A stretch of 18,671 nucleotides of DNA from the NCBI GenBank assembly GCA_934215455.1, contig CAKPZX010000034.1, positions 1 to 18,671 on the forward strand, read 5' to 3'. Shown piece after piece: positions 7,611 through 14,831 of this stretch (its first letter is position 1; each line of letters begins with the position of its first letter). The notes below the pieces were generated by a model. That model saw only the letters and a list, made by a program, of their open reading frames with translations. It was not told the DNA's origin and did not search any database. This DNA comes from an uncultured Streptococcus sp. Its GTDB lineage: Bacteria; Bacillota; Bacilli; Lactobacillales; Streptococcaceae. Both the position numbers and the translations under genes were made by a program.

Positions 7611-8364
7611 TCTGCAACTCCTTTACTTTTTCAGCCACATTGTCTGCCTTCATGAGGGCTGTCCCAACGAGAATGCCATTAAAATAAGGAGCCAGCATAC
7701 GCGCATCTGCTGCTGTGAAAATAGCAGACTCAGAGATGTAAACCGGTTCTTGTTCAAAGCTTGTCGCCAATTCAAGGCTAGTATGAAGATCTGTCTCAAA
7801 AGTCACCAAGTTGCGATTATTGACCCCTATGATCTGAGCCCCAATCCGGTGAGCGACCTCTAGTTCTGTCAGATTATGTGTCTCCACCAAGATCTCCAGG
7901 CCAAGATGGGTCGCAAAATCGAAGAGTTCTTTCAGACGAGCCTCTGGTAAGGCTGCAACTATCAACAAGATCACGGTCGCCCCTGCATTTCGCGCCCGAA
8001 TCACTTGTTTTTCATCCACAATAAAATCTTTATTGAGGGTGGGGATACGCACCTGACTAGATATTTCGCGGAGATACTCGATACTGCCCTTGAAAAACAC
8101 TTCATCAGTCAAGACAGAAATCATCACGGCCCCATTTTCTTCGTAAATCTTAGCCTGCGCGACGATATCCACATCGACATGAATATCTCCCAGACTCGGG
8201 CTAGCCTTTTTCACTTCCGCAATGACCTGAAGCTTTTCTGGATGACTCTTTAGGTAATCATACAGGCGGTAGGTCTCGCGCAAAGGTTGGAGCTCCTCTT
8301 CCTTCATCGCAGCCACTTCCCGCGCCTTTTCCTTTAGAATCTTTGGCAAGAATTCTTGACTCAT
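7597..8364 (-). CDS. trpC: Indole-3-glycerol phosphate synthase
   Basis: This 255-residue TIM-barrel enzyme closes the indole ring of CdRP to give indole-3-glycerol phosphate. The active-site set is visible: E50 and K52 in [12 protein letters not shown]112 in TLNKDFI, E161 in ILVETHN and the Asn in IGVNNRN, with ISESAI near the end. The usual KKASPSKG reads KKASPSLG here, which I believe is shared with other streptococci. It is a monofunctional TrpC, separate from TrpF. Its ATG overlaps the trpGD stop (ATGA), with CAGGAG 8 nt upstream, typical of translational coupling. Confidence 0.97.
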   Translation of the reverse strand: MSQEFLPKILKEKAREVAAMKEEELQPLRETYRLYDYLKSHPEKLQVIAEVKKASPSLGDIHVDVDIVAQAKIYEENGAVMISVLTDEVFFKGSIEYLREISSQVRIPTLNKDFIVDEKQVIRARNAGATVILLIVAALPEARLKELFDFATHLGLEILVETHNLTELEVAHRIGAQIIGVNNRNLVTFETDLHTSLELATSFEQEPVYISESAIFTAADARMLAPYFNGILVGTALMKADNVAEKVKELQIDKG

Positions 8365-9935
8365 TTTTGATACTCCTGTAATAATCTCAATTTCTCAAGG
8401 GCAGCCCCACTGGCAATCACTTCACGTGCCAAGGCAATCCCTTCCTTGATAGAATCTACCTTGCCGTTGGCATAAAAACCAAGGCCAGCATTCAAGACAG
8501 TCACCTCTAAGAAGGGACTCGCTTCATTCTTCAAGACACTGAGCAAAATTTCTGCATTGCGTTCGGCGTCTCCACCTCGTACTTGATCAATTTCAATGCG
8601 CTCCATTCCTATATCTTCTGGTTGAAAGCTGGATAAGGTAACCTGTCCATTTTCCAGAATAGCGAGCTGGGTTTCCCCATCAAGGCCTGCCTCGTCCAAA
8701 CCTTGTGGGCCACTCACCACCACTGCGCGTTTCCTTCCCAAATTCTTTAGAATCTCTGCCGTACTTTCCAGCATATCCGGACGACTGGTTCCCAATAGCT
8801 GGGTTTCTAGAGGAATCGGATTAATAAGAGGACCGGTTAAGTTCATCACCGTTGGAACCCCTAGCGCCAAGCGAGCGGGCATAATATAGCGCATGCCAGG
8901 GTGCAGATTTTTGGCGAACAGAAAGACAATGCCCGCCTTTTCAAACACTCGTCCCAAGTCTTCTGGACCCAAATCAAGGTTAATCCCTAGCGCTTCTAGT
9001 ACATCCGCAGAACCAGATTTAGAAGAGATCGAACGATTTCCGTGTTTCGCCATCTTGATGCCACCACCAGCAAGGACGAAGGCAGCTGTTGTTGAAATAT
9101 TGAAACTATACGAACGATCGCCCCCCGTTCCACAATTGTCCATCGCTCCTTGAACTTCTGTAGGAATAGCGACTGCATAGGCCTGCATCACTTTTGCAAT
9201 AGCCGTCCGCTCTTCAACCGTTTCTCCCTTCATTTTGAGACCTAGAAGAAGGGCCGTCACCTGTGCTTCTGAAGCACGACCAGCAACAACTTCCTCCATG
9301 GCAGCTTCTAACTCTGCACCGGTTAGATCCATTCCTTCCGCTACTTTTGCAAGCACTTGTTTCATCTTCCGCTCCTTGACTAATTTGACAAAATTTTCGA
9401 TGGTCTTGAGCCCATCTGGCGTCCCGATACTTTCTGGATGGTATTGAAAACCATAAATCGGTAAGCTACGGTGTTGAATTCCCATAATTGCTTGATCATC
9501 CGTCGTCCGAGAGGTAATGACAAAATCCTCTGGCATGTCTTCAATCGTCAGCGAATGGTAGCGCATGACTGGGACTTCTTTTGCGACACCCGCGTATAGC
9601 GGAGAGGGAGCTTCTAGCTGGATCTGGCTTTGTTTGCCATGCATGACCTGTGGCGCCAATCCCAAGCGCCCTCCAAAAACTTCCGCAATCGCTTGATGCC
9701 CCAAGCAAATCCCCAATATTGGTTTGACCCCTGCGAAATCTCGGATCATCTCCTCCATCTTGCCCGCGTCCTTTGGCCAACCTGGACCTGGAGAAAAGAC
9801 CAAGGCATCTGCTTCTTGGGCAACTTGGTACAAATCCGGATCATCATTTCGAAGCACCTGGACCTCATCAAATTTTCCGATATACTGTGCTAAATTGTAG
9901 GTAAATGAATCGTAATTATCTACTAATAAAATCAT
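8361..9935 (-). CDS. trpGD: Fused TrpG-TrpD: anthranilate synthase glutaminase + phosphoribosyltransferase
   Basis: This 524-residue protein joins two enzymes usually separate in streptococci (as I recall for pneumococcus). Residues 1-190 are the class I glutamine amidotransferase that feeds ammonia to TrpE: SPGPG near 48-52, nucleophile C77 in GICLGHQ, and H166/E168 in YHPES. Residues 191-524 are anthranilate phosphoribosyltransferase, with GTGGD (269-273), the KHGNRS motif (297-302) and the EAGLDGET region. There is no linker: TrpG ends LVKERK and the next residue is the Met that starts standalone TrpD. Both halves are full length with intact motifs. The frame overlaps trpE (ATGA, 4 nt) and trpC (4 nt). 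Because the internal ATG keeps its own SD, free TrpD may also be made. It acts with TrpE in the first step and carries out the second. Confidence 0.95.
   Translation of the reverse strand: MILLVDNYDSFTYNLAQYIGKFDEVQVLRNDDPDLYQVAQEADALVFSPGPGWPKDAGKMEEMIRDFAGVKPILGICLGHQAIAEVFGGRLGLAPQVMHGKQSQIQLEAPSPLYAGVAKEVPVMRYHSLTIEDMPEDFVITSRTTDDQAIMGIQHRSLPIYGFQYHPESIGTPDGLKTIENFVKLVKERKMKQVLAKVAEGMDLTGAELEAAMEEVVAGRASEAQVTALLLGLKMKGETVEERTAIAKVMQAYAVAIPTEVQGAMDNCGTGGDRSYSFNISTTAAFVLAGGGIKMAKHGNRSISSKSGSADVLEALGINLDLGPEDLGRVFEKAGIVFLFAKNLHPGMRYIMPARLALGVPTVMNLTGPLINPIPLETQLLGTSRPDMLESTAEILKNLGRKRAVVVSGPQGLDEAGLDGETQLAILENGQVTLSSFQPEDIGMERIEIDQVRGGDAERNAEILLSVLKNEASPFLEVTVLNAGLGFYANGKVDSIKEGIALAREVIASGAALEKLRLLQEYQK
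9363..9377 (-). promoter_or_regulatory. Internal trpD ribosome binding site and ATG inside trpGD
   Basis: At the fusion junction the minus strand reads AAGGAG (9377-9372), six nucleotides, then ATG (9365-9363), codon 191 of the fused frame. This is a near-ideal Shine-Dalgarno/start pair exactly where standalone trpD would begin. It suggests a recent loss of the trpG stop codon and possible dual translation products. Confidence 0.6.
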
Positions 9936-11290
9936 CCTTCTTCTCCAATCCTTGTCATCGATTTTGCCTTATTGACGGTTTCTTGGTATTCATTTTCAGC
10001 GATCGAATCATAAACGATTCCTGCTCCGGCCTGCACATAAGCCTTCTTATTTTTGAGGATCATGGTTCGTATCGCAATAGCAAAATCAAGATCCCCCGTC
10101 ACAGAGAGATAGCCAATAGCCCCCGCATAGACGCCTCGTTTTTCTTTTTCTGCTTCATAGATTCGCTTCATGGCTCGAATCTTGGGAGCACCCGAAACGG
10201 TCCCAGCTGGAAGAGTCGCCTTCAGAGCCTCAATGGAGGCTAGTCCAGGAAGTAATTGCCCCTTGACCACACTCGTCAGGTGCATGACATAACGGAAGAA
10301 TTCCACTTCCATATATTTGGTCACTTCAACCGACCCATTTTTAGCGATACGTCCAATATCGTTTCGCCCTAGATCCACCAACATCCGGTGTTCTGCGACT
10401 TCTTTTGGATCCCCTGCCAAATCAGCTGCCAATTTCCGATCACTCTCTTCATCGATCCCTCTTGGACGCGTGCCCGCAATAGGATTGGTCGTCACCACTC
10501 GGTCCTTGACCGATACCAGACTTTCTGGACTGGCACCGATAATTTGGTACTCCCCAAAATCATAAAAGTAGAGATAATTCGAAGGGTTGGTCACGCGCAA
10601 ATTGCGGTAATAATCCAATGGTTTACCCGAAAAATCAGCTGAAAAACGTTGACTGAGCACGCATTGGAACATATCTCCTTTTCGAATATAGTCCCGCGCT
10701 AGGGCCACCATTTCCTCAAACTCTTTTTGCTCCAAATGATTGTGGAAATGAAGCGCATGCAGGTCCTTGTCCTGAAACTCTTCTTTTGCAGGTCTTGCCA
10801 ATTGTGCTAATACTTGCTCCAAGCTCGATGCTTGCTCTGCTTCACTCCGTCCACTATAAAGGTTCTCTTCCACCACATAGACCTTTTCCTTTTTGTGATC
10901 AAAAATCACATAGCTCTCATATAAGAAAAAGTGAAGATCTGGTGTGCCGATCGTATCTTCAGGAATGGAACCAATGTTCTCATAGAGACTAATCAAGTCA
11001 TAGCCGACAAATCCAATCGCCCCACCGTTAAAAGGAAGCTCTTCAGAAGTTTTCGTTTTGACCGTGATGCGGTTCAAAAAGTCTAAAGGATCCTCTTCAA
11101 CAATTTGATCGTTGTAATAGAGGACGCCATTTTCAAACTTGACTTCACTGACTGGTCGATAGGCTACAATTGAAAAACGCGCATTCTCTTTTTCACGAGG
11201 GATCGACTCCAAGATCATTTTATGGGGCGCATCCAAACGCATATAAGCCAAAATTGGACTCAACACATCAGCAGATAAAACTTTTTTCAT
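9932..11290 (-). CDS. trpE: Anthranilate synthase component I
   Basis: This 452-residue chorismate-using enzyme makes anthranilate with ammonia from the TrpG domain encoded next to it. The N-terminal domain carries the tryptophan feedback-site motif ILES (26-29) and ARFS (37-40). The C-terminal chorismate-binding domain shows [49 protein letters not shown] and [10 protein letters not shown], the standard TrpE/PabB signature. The feedback motif and operon context identify it as TrpE rather than PabB. The ATG at 11290 follows GAGAGG by 8 nt. It is the first gene of the trp operon, behind a T-box leader, and overlaps trpGD by 4 nt (ATGA). Confidence 0.98.
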   Translation of the reverse strand: MKKVLSADVLSPILAYMRLDAPHKMILESIPREKENARFSIVAYRPVSEVKFENGVLYYNDQIVEEDPLDFLNRITVKTKTSEELPFNGGAIGFVGYDLISLYENIGSIPEDTIGTPDLHFFLYESYVIFDHKKEKVYVVEENLYSGRSEAEQASSLEQVLAQLARPAKEEFQDKDLHALHFHNHLEQKEFEEMVALARDYIRKGDMFQCVLSQRFSADFSGKPLDYYRNLRVTNPSNYLYFYDFGEYQIIGASPESLVSVKDRVVTTNPIAGTRPRGIDEESDRKLAADLAGDPKEVAEHRMLVDLGRNDIGRIAKNGSVEVTKYMEVEFFRYVMHLTSVVKGQLLPGLASIEALKATLPAGTVSGAPKIRAMKRIYEAEKEKRGVYAGAIGYLSVTGDLDFAIAIRTMILKNKKAYVQAGAGIVYDSIAENEYQETVNKAKSMTRIGEEG

Positions 11291-11306
11291 ATCAGAAACC
11301 TCTCTT

Positions 11307-11432
11307 CTAGAACTCTTTTATTCTAATAAATTCAACCGTACCTTGGCTGTTTAAGGCTATCACGGTTATCCCACGCTCTATTTCCGCTTTGGGATCAATG
11401 TGCCTAAGCTCGCTTCGCTTGCTAAGGCACAT
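11307..11432 (-). other. 41-codon open frame and three hairpins between T-box terminator and trpE
   Basis: From an ATG at 11432 the minus strand is open for 41 codons (beginning MCLSKRSELRHIDPKAEIER, ending VEFIRIKEF) and stops at TAG 11309-11307, 16 nt before trpE. A possible SD, GAGGG, lies 7 nt upstream, inside the 3' arm of the T-box terminator. There are no Trp codons, so it is not a classical attenuator peptide. The same stretch can form three hairpins: 11398-11432 (12-bp arms, one mismatch), 11368-11395 (6 bp) and 11334-11367 (6 bp plus an inner 4 bp). It may be a real read-through leader ORF, a remnant of an inserted repeat, or a chance frame. I do not recognise the sequence. Confidence 0.3.
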
Positions 11433-11465
11433 AGAAAAGCCCTCACACAAAAACTGTGTGAGGGC
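11432..11465 (-). terminator. T-box conditional terminator
   Basis: A perfect 11-bp GC-rich stem (GCCCTCACACA and TGTGTGAGGGC, 11439-11449 and 11455-11465) with a 5-nt loop is followed on the minus strand by TTTTCT. It lies just after the T-box sequence, so it is the terminator that competes with the antiterminator. Confidence 0.93.
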
Positions 11466-11683
11466 GTAGTGTCCGCGGTGCCACCTCTTTTATAGGGAAA
11501 AATAGCTGGTCTTTCCCTACATCTCTATCTCCTCTATCAAGGAGTTGCACGGTAAGGGGTGCCAACCGAATTCACATGGGTTAGAATTCATTAATCATAA
11601 CAGTCCAATTTTCATCAGTCGCTATTGCTTGTTCACAATTCCCACAAGCTCCCTGAAAATAGCTGACTCATTACTTTTCTGTT
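11432..11683 (-). promoter_or_regulatory. T-box riboswitch (tRNA-Trp) controlling the trp operon
   Basis: The leader carries a T-box element. The stem I region contains CAGGGAGC and TTGTGGGAATTGTGAACAAG (an AGAGAG/GGUG-type distal loop), then GAAAATTGGACTG, where TGG (11607-11605) followed by A fits the specifier position and is the Trp codon. The T-box sequence AGAGGTGGCACCGCGGAC (11488-11471) has UGGC in the bulge, which would pair with the 3' GCCA of tRNA-Trp (discriminator G). A strong terminator follows. Uncharged tRNA-Trp should stabilise the antiterminator, in which GAGG beside the T-box can pair with CCTC of the terminator 5' arm. Stem I pairing was judged only by eye. Confidence 0.9.
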
Positions 11684-11689
11684 GCTACC

Positions 11690-11717
11690 ATTATAACCCT
11701 TTTTCTTAGAAAGTCAA
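11690..11717 (-). promoter_or_regulatory. trp operon promoter
   Basis: TTGACT (11717-11712), a 16-nt spacer and TATAAT (11695-11690) on the minus strand form a near-consensus sigma-A promoter. Transcription should start near 11683, giving a 393-nt leader before trpE. Confidence 0.88.
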
Positions 11718-11799
11718 TAAAATTTTTAGTCTTTTTTTATACTTTTTTCTACACTTATTTAATAAAATCAGCTCAAAGAGCCCTAGCGGCCCGTCCTTT

Positions 11800-12162
11800 T
11801 TATCCCAACAATAGGATACTCAATAAAGCTAAAATTGCAGGACCACCTTGGGTCAAGATAATCTTTTTATTGGCTGTCATCGCACCGTAGGCTGCAGCTC
11901 CAATAATAAAAAGCACAAAAATCGTAACAACTTCACTATTTTTAGAGACAAACAATCCATACAAGAGGAAGATACCAATCAAGGCATTGTATATCCCTTG
12001 ATTCTTAAATAAAGAGGTCACAGATGGGCGGGCGAGTTCTTCTTTATCCATGTTGAAAACCCGACTGGTGGTATCAGATGTGGTTCTGATGCTTTCCAAA
12101 TAAAAAATATACAAATGCTCCAGTGCAGCAAGACTTGCTAAAATAATCGTCAGTAATGACAT
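11800..12162 (-). CDS. DUF1304 family small membrane protein
   Basis: This 120-residue, hydrophobic protein has about four predicted membrane segments: roughly residues 3-22 (starting MSLLTIILASLAALEHLYIF), 58-72, 76-96 and 104-119. The ALEHLYIFYLE opening, the GIYNALIG stretch and overall length fit the DUF1304 (COG3759) family; the function is unknown. It lies 15 nt downstream of the marR gene, with AAGGAG starting right after the marR stop and 8 nt before its ATG, so the two form one operon, and it is presumably the target of that regulator. The plus-oriented trp promoter region is not shared: after its stop only a weak 4-bp stem (GCTC/GAGC) followed by TGATTTTATT is seen as a possible terminator. 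Confidence 0.85.
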   Translation of the reverse strand: MSLLTIILASLAALEHLYIFYLESIRTTSDTTSRVFNMDKEELARPSVTSLFKNQGIYNALIGIFLLYGLFVSKNSEVVTIFVLFIIGAAAYGAMTANKKIILTQGGPAILALLSILLLG

Positions 12163-12177
12163 CGTAGATGCTCCTTT

Positions 12178-12606
12178 TTATTCGACTGTTATTTGTTCAA
12201 TGCCAGATACTAATTTGTCCAGCAGGTAAGAAAATTGCTCTTGTTCTTGAGTGGTCAAAATCCGATTCATCTGTTCTTTCACCGCCACATGATGGCGAGG
12301 GGGATGTTTGACCAAACGATTATAGGCCGTATCCGTCAAATGAATTAAGATTTCCCGCTGGTTTTTTGGATTTCGACTCCGATGGACAAATCCTTCCTTT
12401 TCCAATATTTTGAAATGCCGGGTTAAAGCCGCTGGATCAATTTGCAAACGTTCCTGAACCGCGATCTGATTGCAAGGCGCTTGTTCTAACAAATCCTGCA
12501 AGATTTGGTAACGTGTTAAGCTAATCCCTAGCCGCTTTTCAAATAACTGTGTAGTTGATTGATCTGCCAAGCGTAGTTGGTAGAGTAAATCATTTATTTC
12601 TGCCAT
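12178..12606 (-). CDS. MarR family transcriptional regulator
   Basis: This 142-residue protein matches the MarR winged-helix architecture: an N-terminal dimerisation helix, a helix-turn-helix from about residue 46 to 72 (IAVQERLQIDPAALTRHFKILEKEGFV) and a wing with RNPKNQREILIHLT. MarR proteins bind short palindromes as dimers and usually repress their own operon until a ligand binds. The ATG at 12606 has GGAG/AAGGA upstream. Two 12-bp palindromes lie immediately downstream of the -10 of its promoter, so autorepression is likely. The co-transcribed DUF1304 gene is the only other obvious target. The inducing ligand cannot be read from the sequence. Several His residues (KHPPRHH) occur in the C-terminal half, but metal sensing is not established. 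Confidence 0.9.
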   Translation of the reverse strand: MAEINDLLYQLRLADQSTTQLFEKRLGISLTRYQILQDLLEQAPCNQIAVQERLQIDPAALTRHFKILEKEGFVHRSRNPKNQREILIHLTDTAYNRLVKHPPRHHVAVKEQMNRILTTQEQEQFSYLLDKLVSGIEQITVE

Positions 12607-12626
12607 ATTCCTTCTCCGTATTATTT

Positions 12627-12681
12627 TTGATAAATCAATAATTGATAAGTCAATTATAAACTTTTTCTTCTATCCTGGCAA
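12627..12681 (-). promoter_or_regulatory. marR promoter with two tandem palindromic operators
   Basis: TTGCCA (12681-12676), 17 nt and TATAAT (12658-12653) form a strong promoter. Directly downstream are two 12-bp imperfect palindromes, TTGACTTATCAA (12653-12642) and TTGATTTATCAA (12638-12627), repeating every 15 nt and covering the predicted start near 12646. Such TTGAT-n2-ATCAA-like sites are typical of MarR operators. Confidence 0.75.
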
Positions 12682-12710
12682 GAAAAAGAGCTTGCACTAT
12701 TCTTTCGCAC

Positions 12711-12735
12711 AAAAAAAGCCGCCTGATTGGGCGAC
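12711..12735 (-). terminator. Intrinsic terminator of the csRNA-like gene
   Basis: A 6-bp GC-rich stem (GCCGCC 12718-12723, GGCGAC 12730-12735; one G-U pair) with a 6-nt loop is followed on the minus strand by seven T. It also ends any read-through from the HAD gene. Confidence 0.88.
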
Positions 12736-12807
12736 TCTTAGGGAGATTATTATGAAAAAGAAAAGTTTTAGGATTTTTCTAAACAAAGTTAGGAGGTCTT
12801 TGTTTAT
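12711..12807 (-). ncRNA. CiaR-dependent small RNA (csRNA family), ~97 nt
   Basis: Promoter at 12846-12814 and terminator at 12735-12711 define a 97-nt RNA starting near 12807. The 5' end forms a perfect 8-bp stem (AAACAAAG and CTTTGTTT) that exposes ACCTCCTAA, an anti-Shine-Dalgarno sequence, in its loop. The middle is largely unpaired and contains TTTTTCATAA then TAATCTCCCTAA, complementary to an SD plus AUG. It ends in the terminator stem. Streptococcal csRNAs are described as about 90-150 nt RNAs with a 5' and a 3' hairpin and a single-stranded middle that pairs with SD/AUG regions of mRNAs such as comC; this fits that description closely. Targets here are unknown. A 22-codon frame on the opposite strand is explained by the antisense nature of this region. 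Confidence 0.8.
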
Positions 12808-12813
12808 GCTTCT

Positions 12814-12846
12814 ATTATAGCGGACATTTCTTAAAGAAAGCTTACG
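12814..12846 (-). promoter_or_regulatory. CiaR box and -10 of the csRNA-like gene
   Basis: On the minus strand CGTAAG (12846-12841), 5 nt, TTTAAG (12835-12830), 10 nt, TATAAT (12819-12814). CiaR binds TTTAAG-N5-TTTAAG placed at the -35 region; the second half and all spacings match, the first half matches 4 of 6. No TTGACA-like -35 is present, consistent with an activator-dependent promoter. Confidence 0.7.
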
Positions 12847-12874
12847 ACTTTATTTCAAAATGAAAACAAATTCT

Positions 12875-13504
12875 TTACAGATTCTTTTCAGCGTTTAAAA
12901 TACCTGGGATATCTAGTAAGGTGTTCATCTGATGATTACCTTGATAGTCAGACGTCAAGAAATTGATACTCTGAATCTGGCTATTTCTTGCAAAGTCAAT
13001 ATCCAGGCTCCGATCCCCAATATAGTAGGTATTTTCTGGCTCCAACCCGTACTTCTCCATCAGATACATGGCAGCTTCTGGGTCAGGCTTGCGGGCAAAA
13101 CCACTTTGACTGGTCAAAATCTCTGTAAAAAAAGATTCCAGGCCCAAGTCCCGTAGGATGACAAAGGCGTTCTCTCCCTTATGGGTATAGACAAACTGCT
13201 CAATTCCAGCATCTTTCCCCCAGGATAGGACATCACGCGCGCCCTCCATCAGAAGGACCTGAGCATTTTTCTCTGCTAGACTTTCTGCTCGGCGATGATT
13301 CAAGTCGGTCACATCCAGATGATACTCCTCCGCCACAGCTACTAAAAGATCTTGAACCGAATGCTTCAAGATGTAGTCTTTAATGCTGTCTCGGTCAAAG
13401 GGAAGCTGATAAGTTGCATAGGTCTCCTCAAGACCTGCCAGAATAGCATCATAGGAATCTAGCAAGGTCCCATCCAAATCCCAAATAAAGGCTCGTTTTG
13501 TCAT
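12875..13504 (-). CDS. HAD-family phosphatase (phosphoglycolate phosphatase-like)
   Basis: This 209-residue protein is a Mg-dependent haloacid dehalogenase superfamily hydrolase of subfamily IA. Motif I is WDLDGT (D9 nucleophile, D11 general acid), motif II is the VYTHKG threonine, motif III is the lysine in RKPDPEAA and motif IV is YIGDRSLDIDFA. A helical cap lies between motifs I and II (about 15-95). The real substrate cannot be told from sequence; a small phosphorylated metabolite is likely. Its ATG overlaps the stop of the MATE gene by 4 nt (ATGA) and GGAG lies upstream, so the two are co-translated. No signal peptide; cytosolic. Confidence 0.9.
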   Translation of the reverse strand: MTKRAFIWDLDGTLLDSYDAILAGLEETYATYQLPFDRDSIKDYILKHSVQDLLVAVAEEYHLDVTDLNHRRAESLAEKNAQVLLMEGARDVLSWGKDAGIEQFVYTHKGENAFVILRDLGLESFFTEILTSQSGFARKPDPEAAMYLMEKYGLEPENTYYIGDRSLDIDFARNSQIQSINFLTSDYQGNHQMNTLLDIPGILNAEKNL

Positions 13505-14781
13505 TTTTTCTTCTCTCCTACTTTTCGTCTATATAGCTGACTCAAAAATAGCCAACGGAAACCATTGTCGAGCAGTGTCCCCGTCCAGACCCCTGGAAGG
13601 CCAAAGCCAAGGGTTACTCCAAGCAGATAACCGGCTCCAATTCGAATGACCCACATGCCAATCGTCGTCGCATAAAATGGAAGTTTCCCATTTCCCAAGC
13701 CTTGCCAAACAGCTGTATAGATGACCGTTCCTGCTGTAAACGGCGTTCCCAACAAAGAAAAGAGTACAACCGATAGGCTAGCTTCGACCGCTTTTGTATC
13801 TTGTGTGTAGAGATGGGTCAGAAGGGTGCCCCCAAAAAAGATTCCCAAGGCAATGGGTAACATTAATACAAAGGACAACCAGTAAGACTGCTTTCGAAGG
13901 CGGGCAATCTGCTCAAGATCACCTTCACCAAGGCTCCGTGCTACGAGCATGACCGTCGCTGTGGCCACCCCAAACACAGGCATGTAGTTAAACTGGGTCA
14001 AGGTCTCTCCGATAGCATTTCCTGCGACTGCCTCGGTCCCAAAAGCAACCACGATCGCAATGATTACCACATCTCCAGCCCGCATCATCAGCCGCTCTCC
14101 AGCAGCTGGAAGTGCTAAGTTCAAGAGCTTACGATCCAATCCCCAACGAAGGGGTGCAAAGGGTAGCTGGACCTTTTGCCACAAGAGGATGACTCCCACC
14201 AGACGGGCCAGCACCGTCCCCAAAGCCGCGCCGACAATGCCCCAGCCAAAAAGGAAAATGGCTACAGAGGAGAACAGAGCGTTTAATAGATTGGTCAACA
14301 GGCTCACATACATAGGAATACGTGGATTGTTGGCCACCCGAACCAAGGAGCCCAAGGTCGTCATCAATCCTAAGAGAACTATGGTCCCGCCAACCAAGGA
14401 AAGGTAAATCCCTCCACTTTCGGCTACTGCAGCTTCAGTCCCCAACAGCGAAATCATCTGGCGTCCAAATAACAGCGAAGCCCCTCCTAAGAGAGCACTC
14501 AACAACAAGGTCACCTTCAGTGACTCTGTCGCATGGTAGGCAATGTTGGCTTGATTTTTTTCACCCAAGCTTTTGGACATAACACTGGCAACTGCCGCAC
14601 CCAGTGCCAAAAAGATGGCTTGATAGATGGTGATGATATTCCCTGCGACGGAAACACCTGAAATGGCAATCAAGCCCAGGTGAGCCACTAAATAAGAGTC
14701 CACCATGCCCATCAGCATTTGTAAGAAATTTTCACCCATGGCAGGAAGGGCGATGTTTAAGATTTTTTTGTATGAATTCAT
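13501..14781 (-). CDS. MATE family multidrug efflux protein
   Basis: This 426-residue membrane protein matches the MATE (MatE/NorM-DinF-like) family of Na+ or H+-driven exporters, with two related six-helix bundles (about 12 membrane segments) and openings such as LNIALPAMGENFLQMLMGMVDSYLVAHLG in the first half and LNLALPAAGERLMMRAGDV in the second, the internal repeat typical of the fold. The substrate is unknown. No Shine-Dalgarno sequence is visible before the ATG at 14781 and the thrC terminator hairpin ends 9 nt upstream, so how it is expressed is unclear. A start at a later Met is not better supported. It overlaps the HAD gene. Confidence 0.92.
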   Translation of the reverse strand: MNSYKKILNIALPAMGENFLQMLMGMVDSYLVAHLGLIAISGVSVAGNIITIYQAIFLALGAAVASVMSKSLGEKNQANIAYHATESLKVTLLLSALLGGASLLFGRQMISLLGTEAAVAESGGIYLSLVGGTIVLLGLMTTLGSLVRVANNPRIPMYVSLLTNLLNALFSSVAIFLFGWGIVGAALGTVLARLVGVILLWQKVQLPFAPLRWGLDRKLLNLALPAAGERLMMRAGDVVIIAIVVAFGTEAVAGNAIGETLTQFNYMPVFGVATATVMLVARSLGEGDLEQIARLRKQSYWLSFVLMLPIALGIFFGGTLLTHLYTQDTKAVEASLSVVLFSLLGTPFTAGTVIYTAVWQGLGNGKLPFYATTIGMWVIRIGAGYLLGVTLGFGLPGVWTGTLLDNGFRWLFLSQLYRRKVGEKKK

Positions 14782-14789
14782 GCGTATAG

Positions 14790-14811
14790 AAAAGAGCCAA
14801 ACGGCTCTTTT
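14790..14811 (-). terminator. Hairpin terminator between thrC and the MATE gene
   Basis: A perfect 9-bp repeat (AAAAGAGCC 14790-14798, GGCTCTTTT 14803-14811) with a 4-nt loop lies 20 nt after the thrC stop. On the minus strand the 3' arm ends TTTTCTATA, so it can act as an intrinsic terminator; its symmetry makes it potentially bidirectional. Read-through may supply MATE transcription. Confidence 0.7.
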
Positions 14812-14831
14812 GATCTTTCTAATAGGAAGAA

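Noticed and set aside
12752..12820. Plus-strand 22-codon frame (MKKKSFRIFLNKVRR...) with a good SD GGGAG
   Set aside because: No plus-strand promoter is seen. The apparent SD and ATG are the complement of the csRNA's anti-SD/anti-AUG segment, which explains the frame without a gene.
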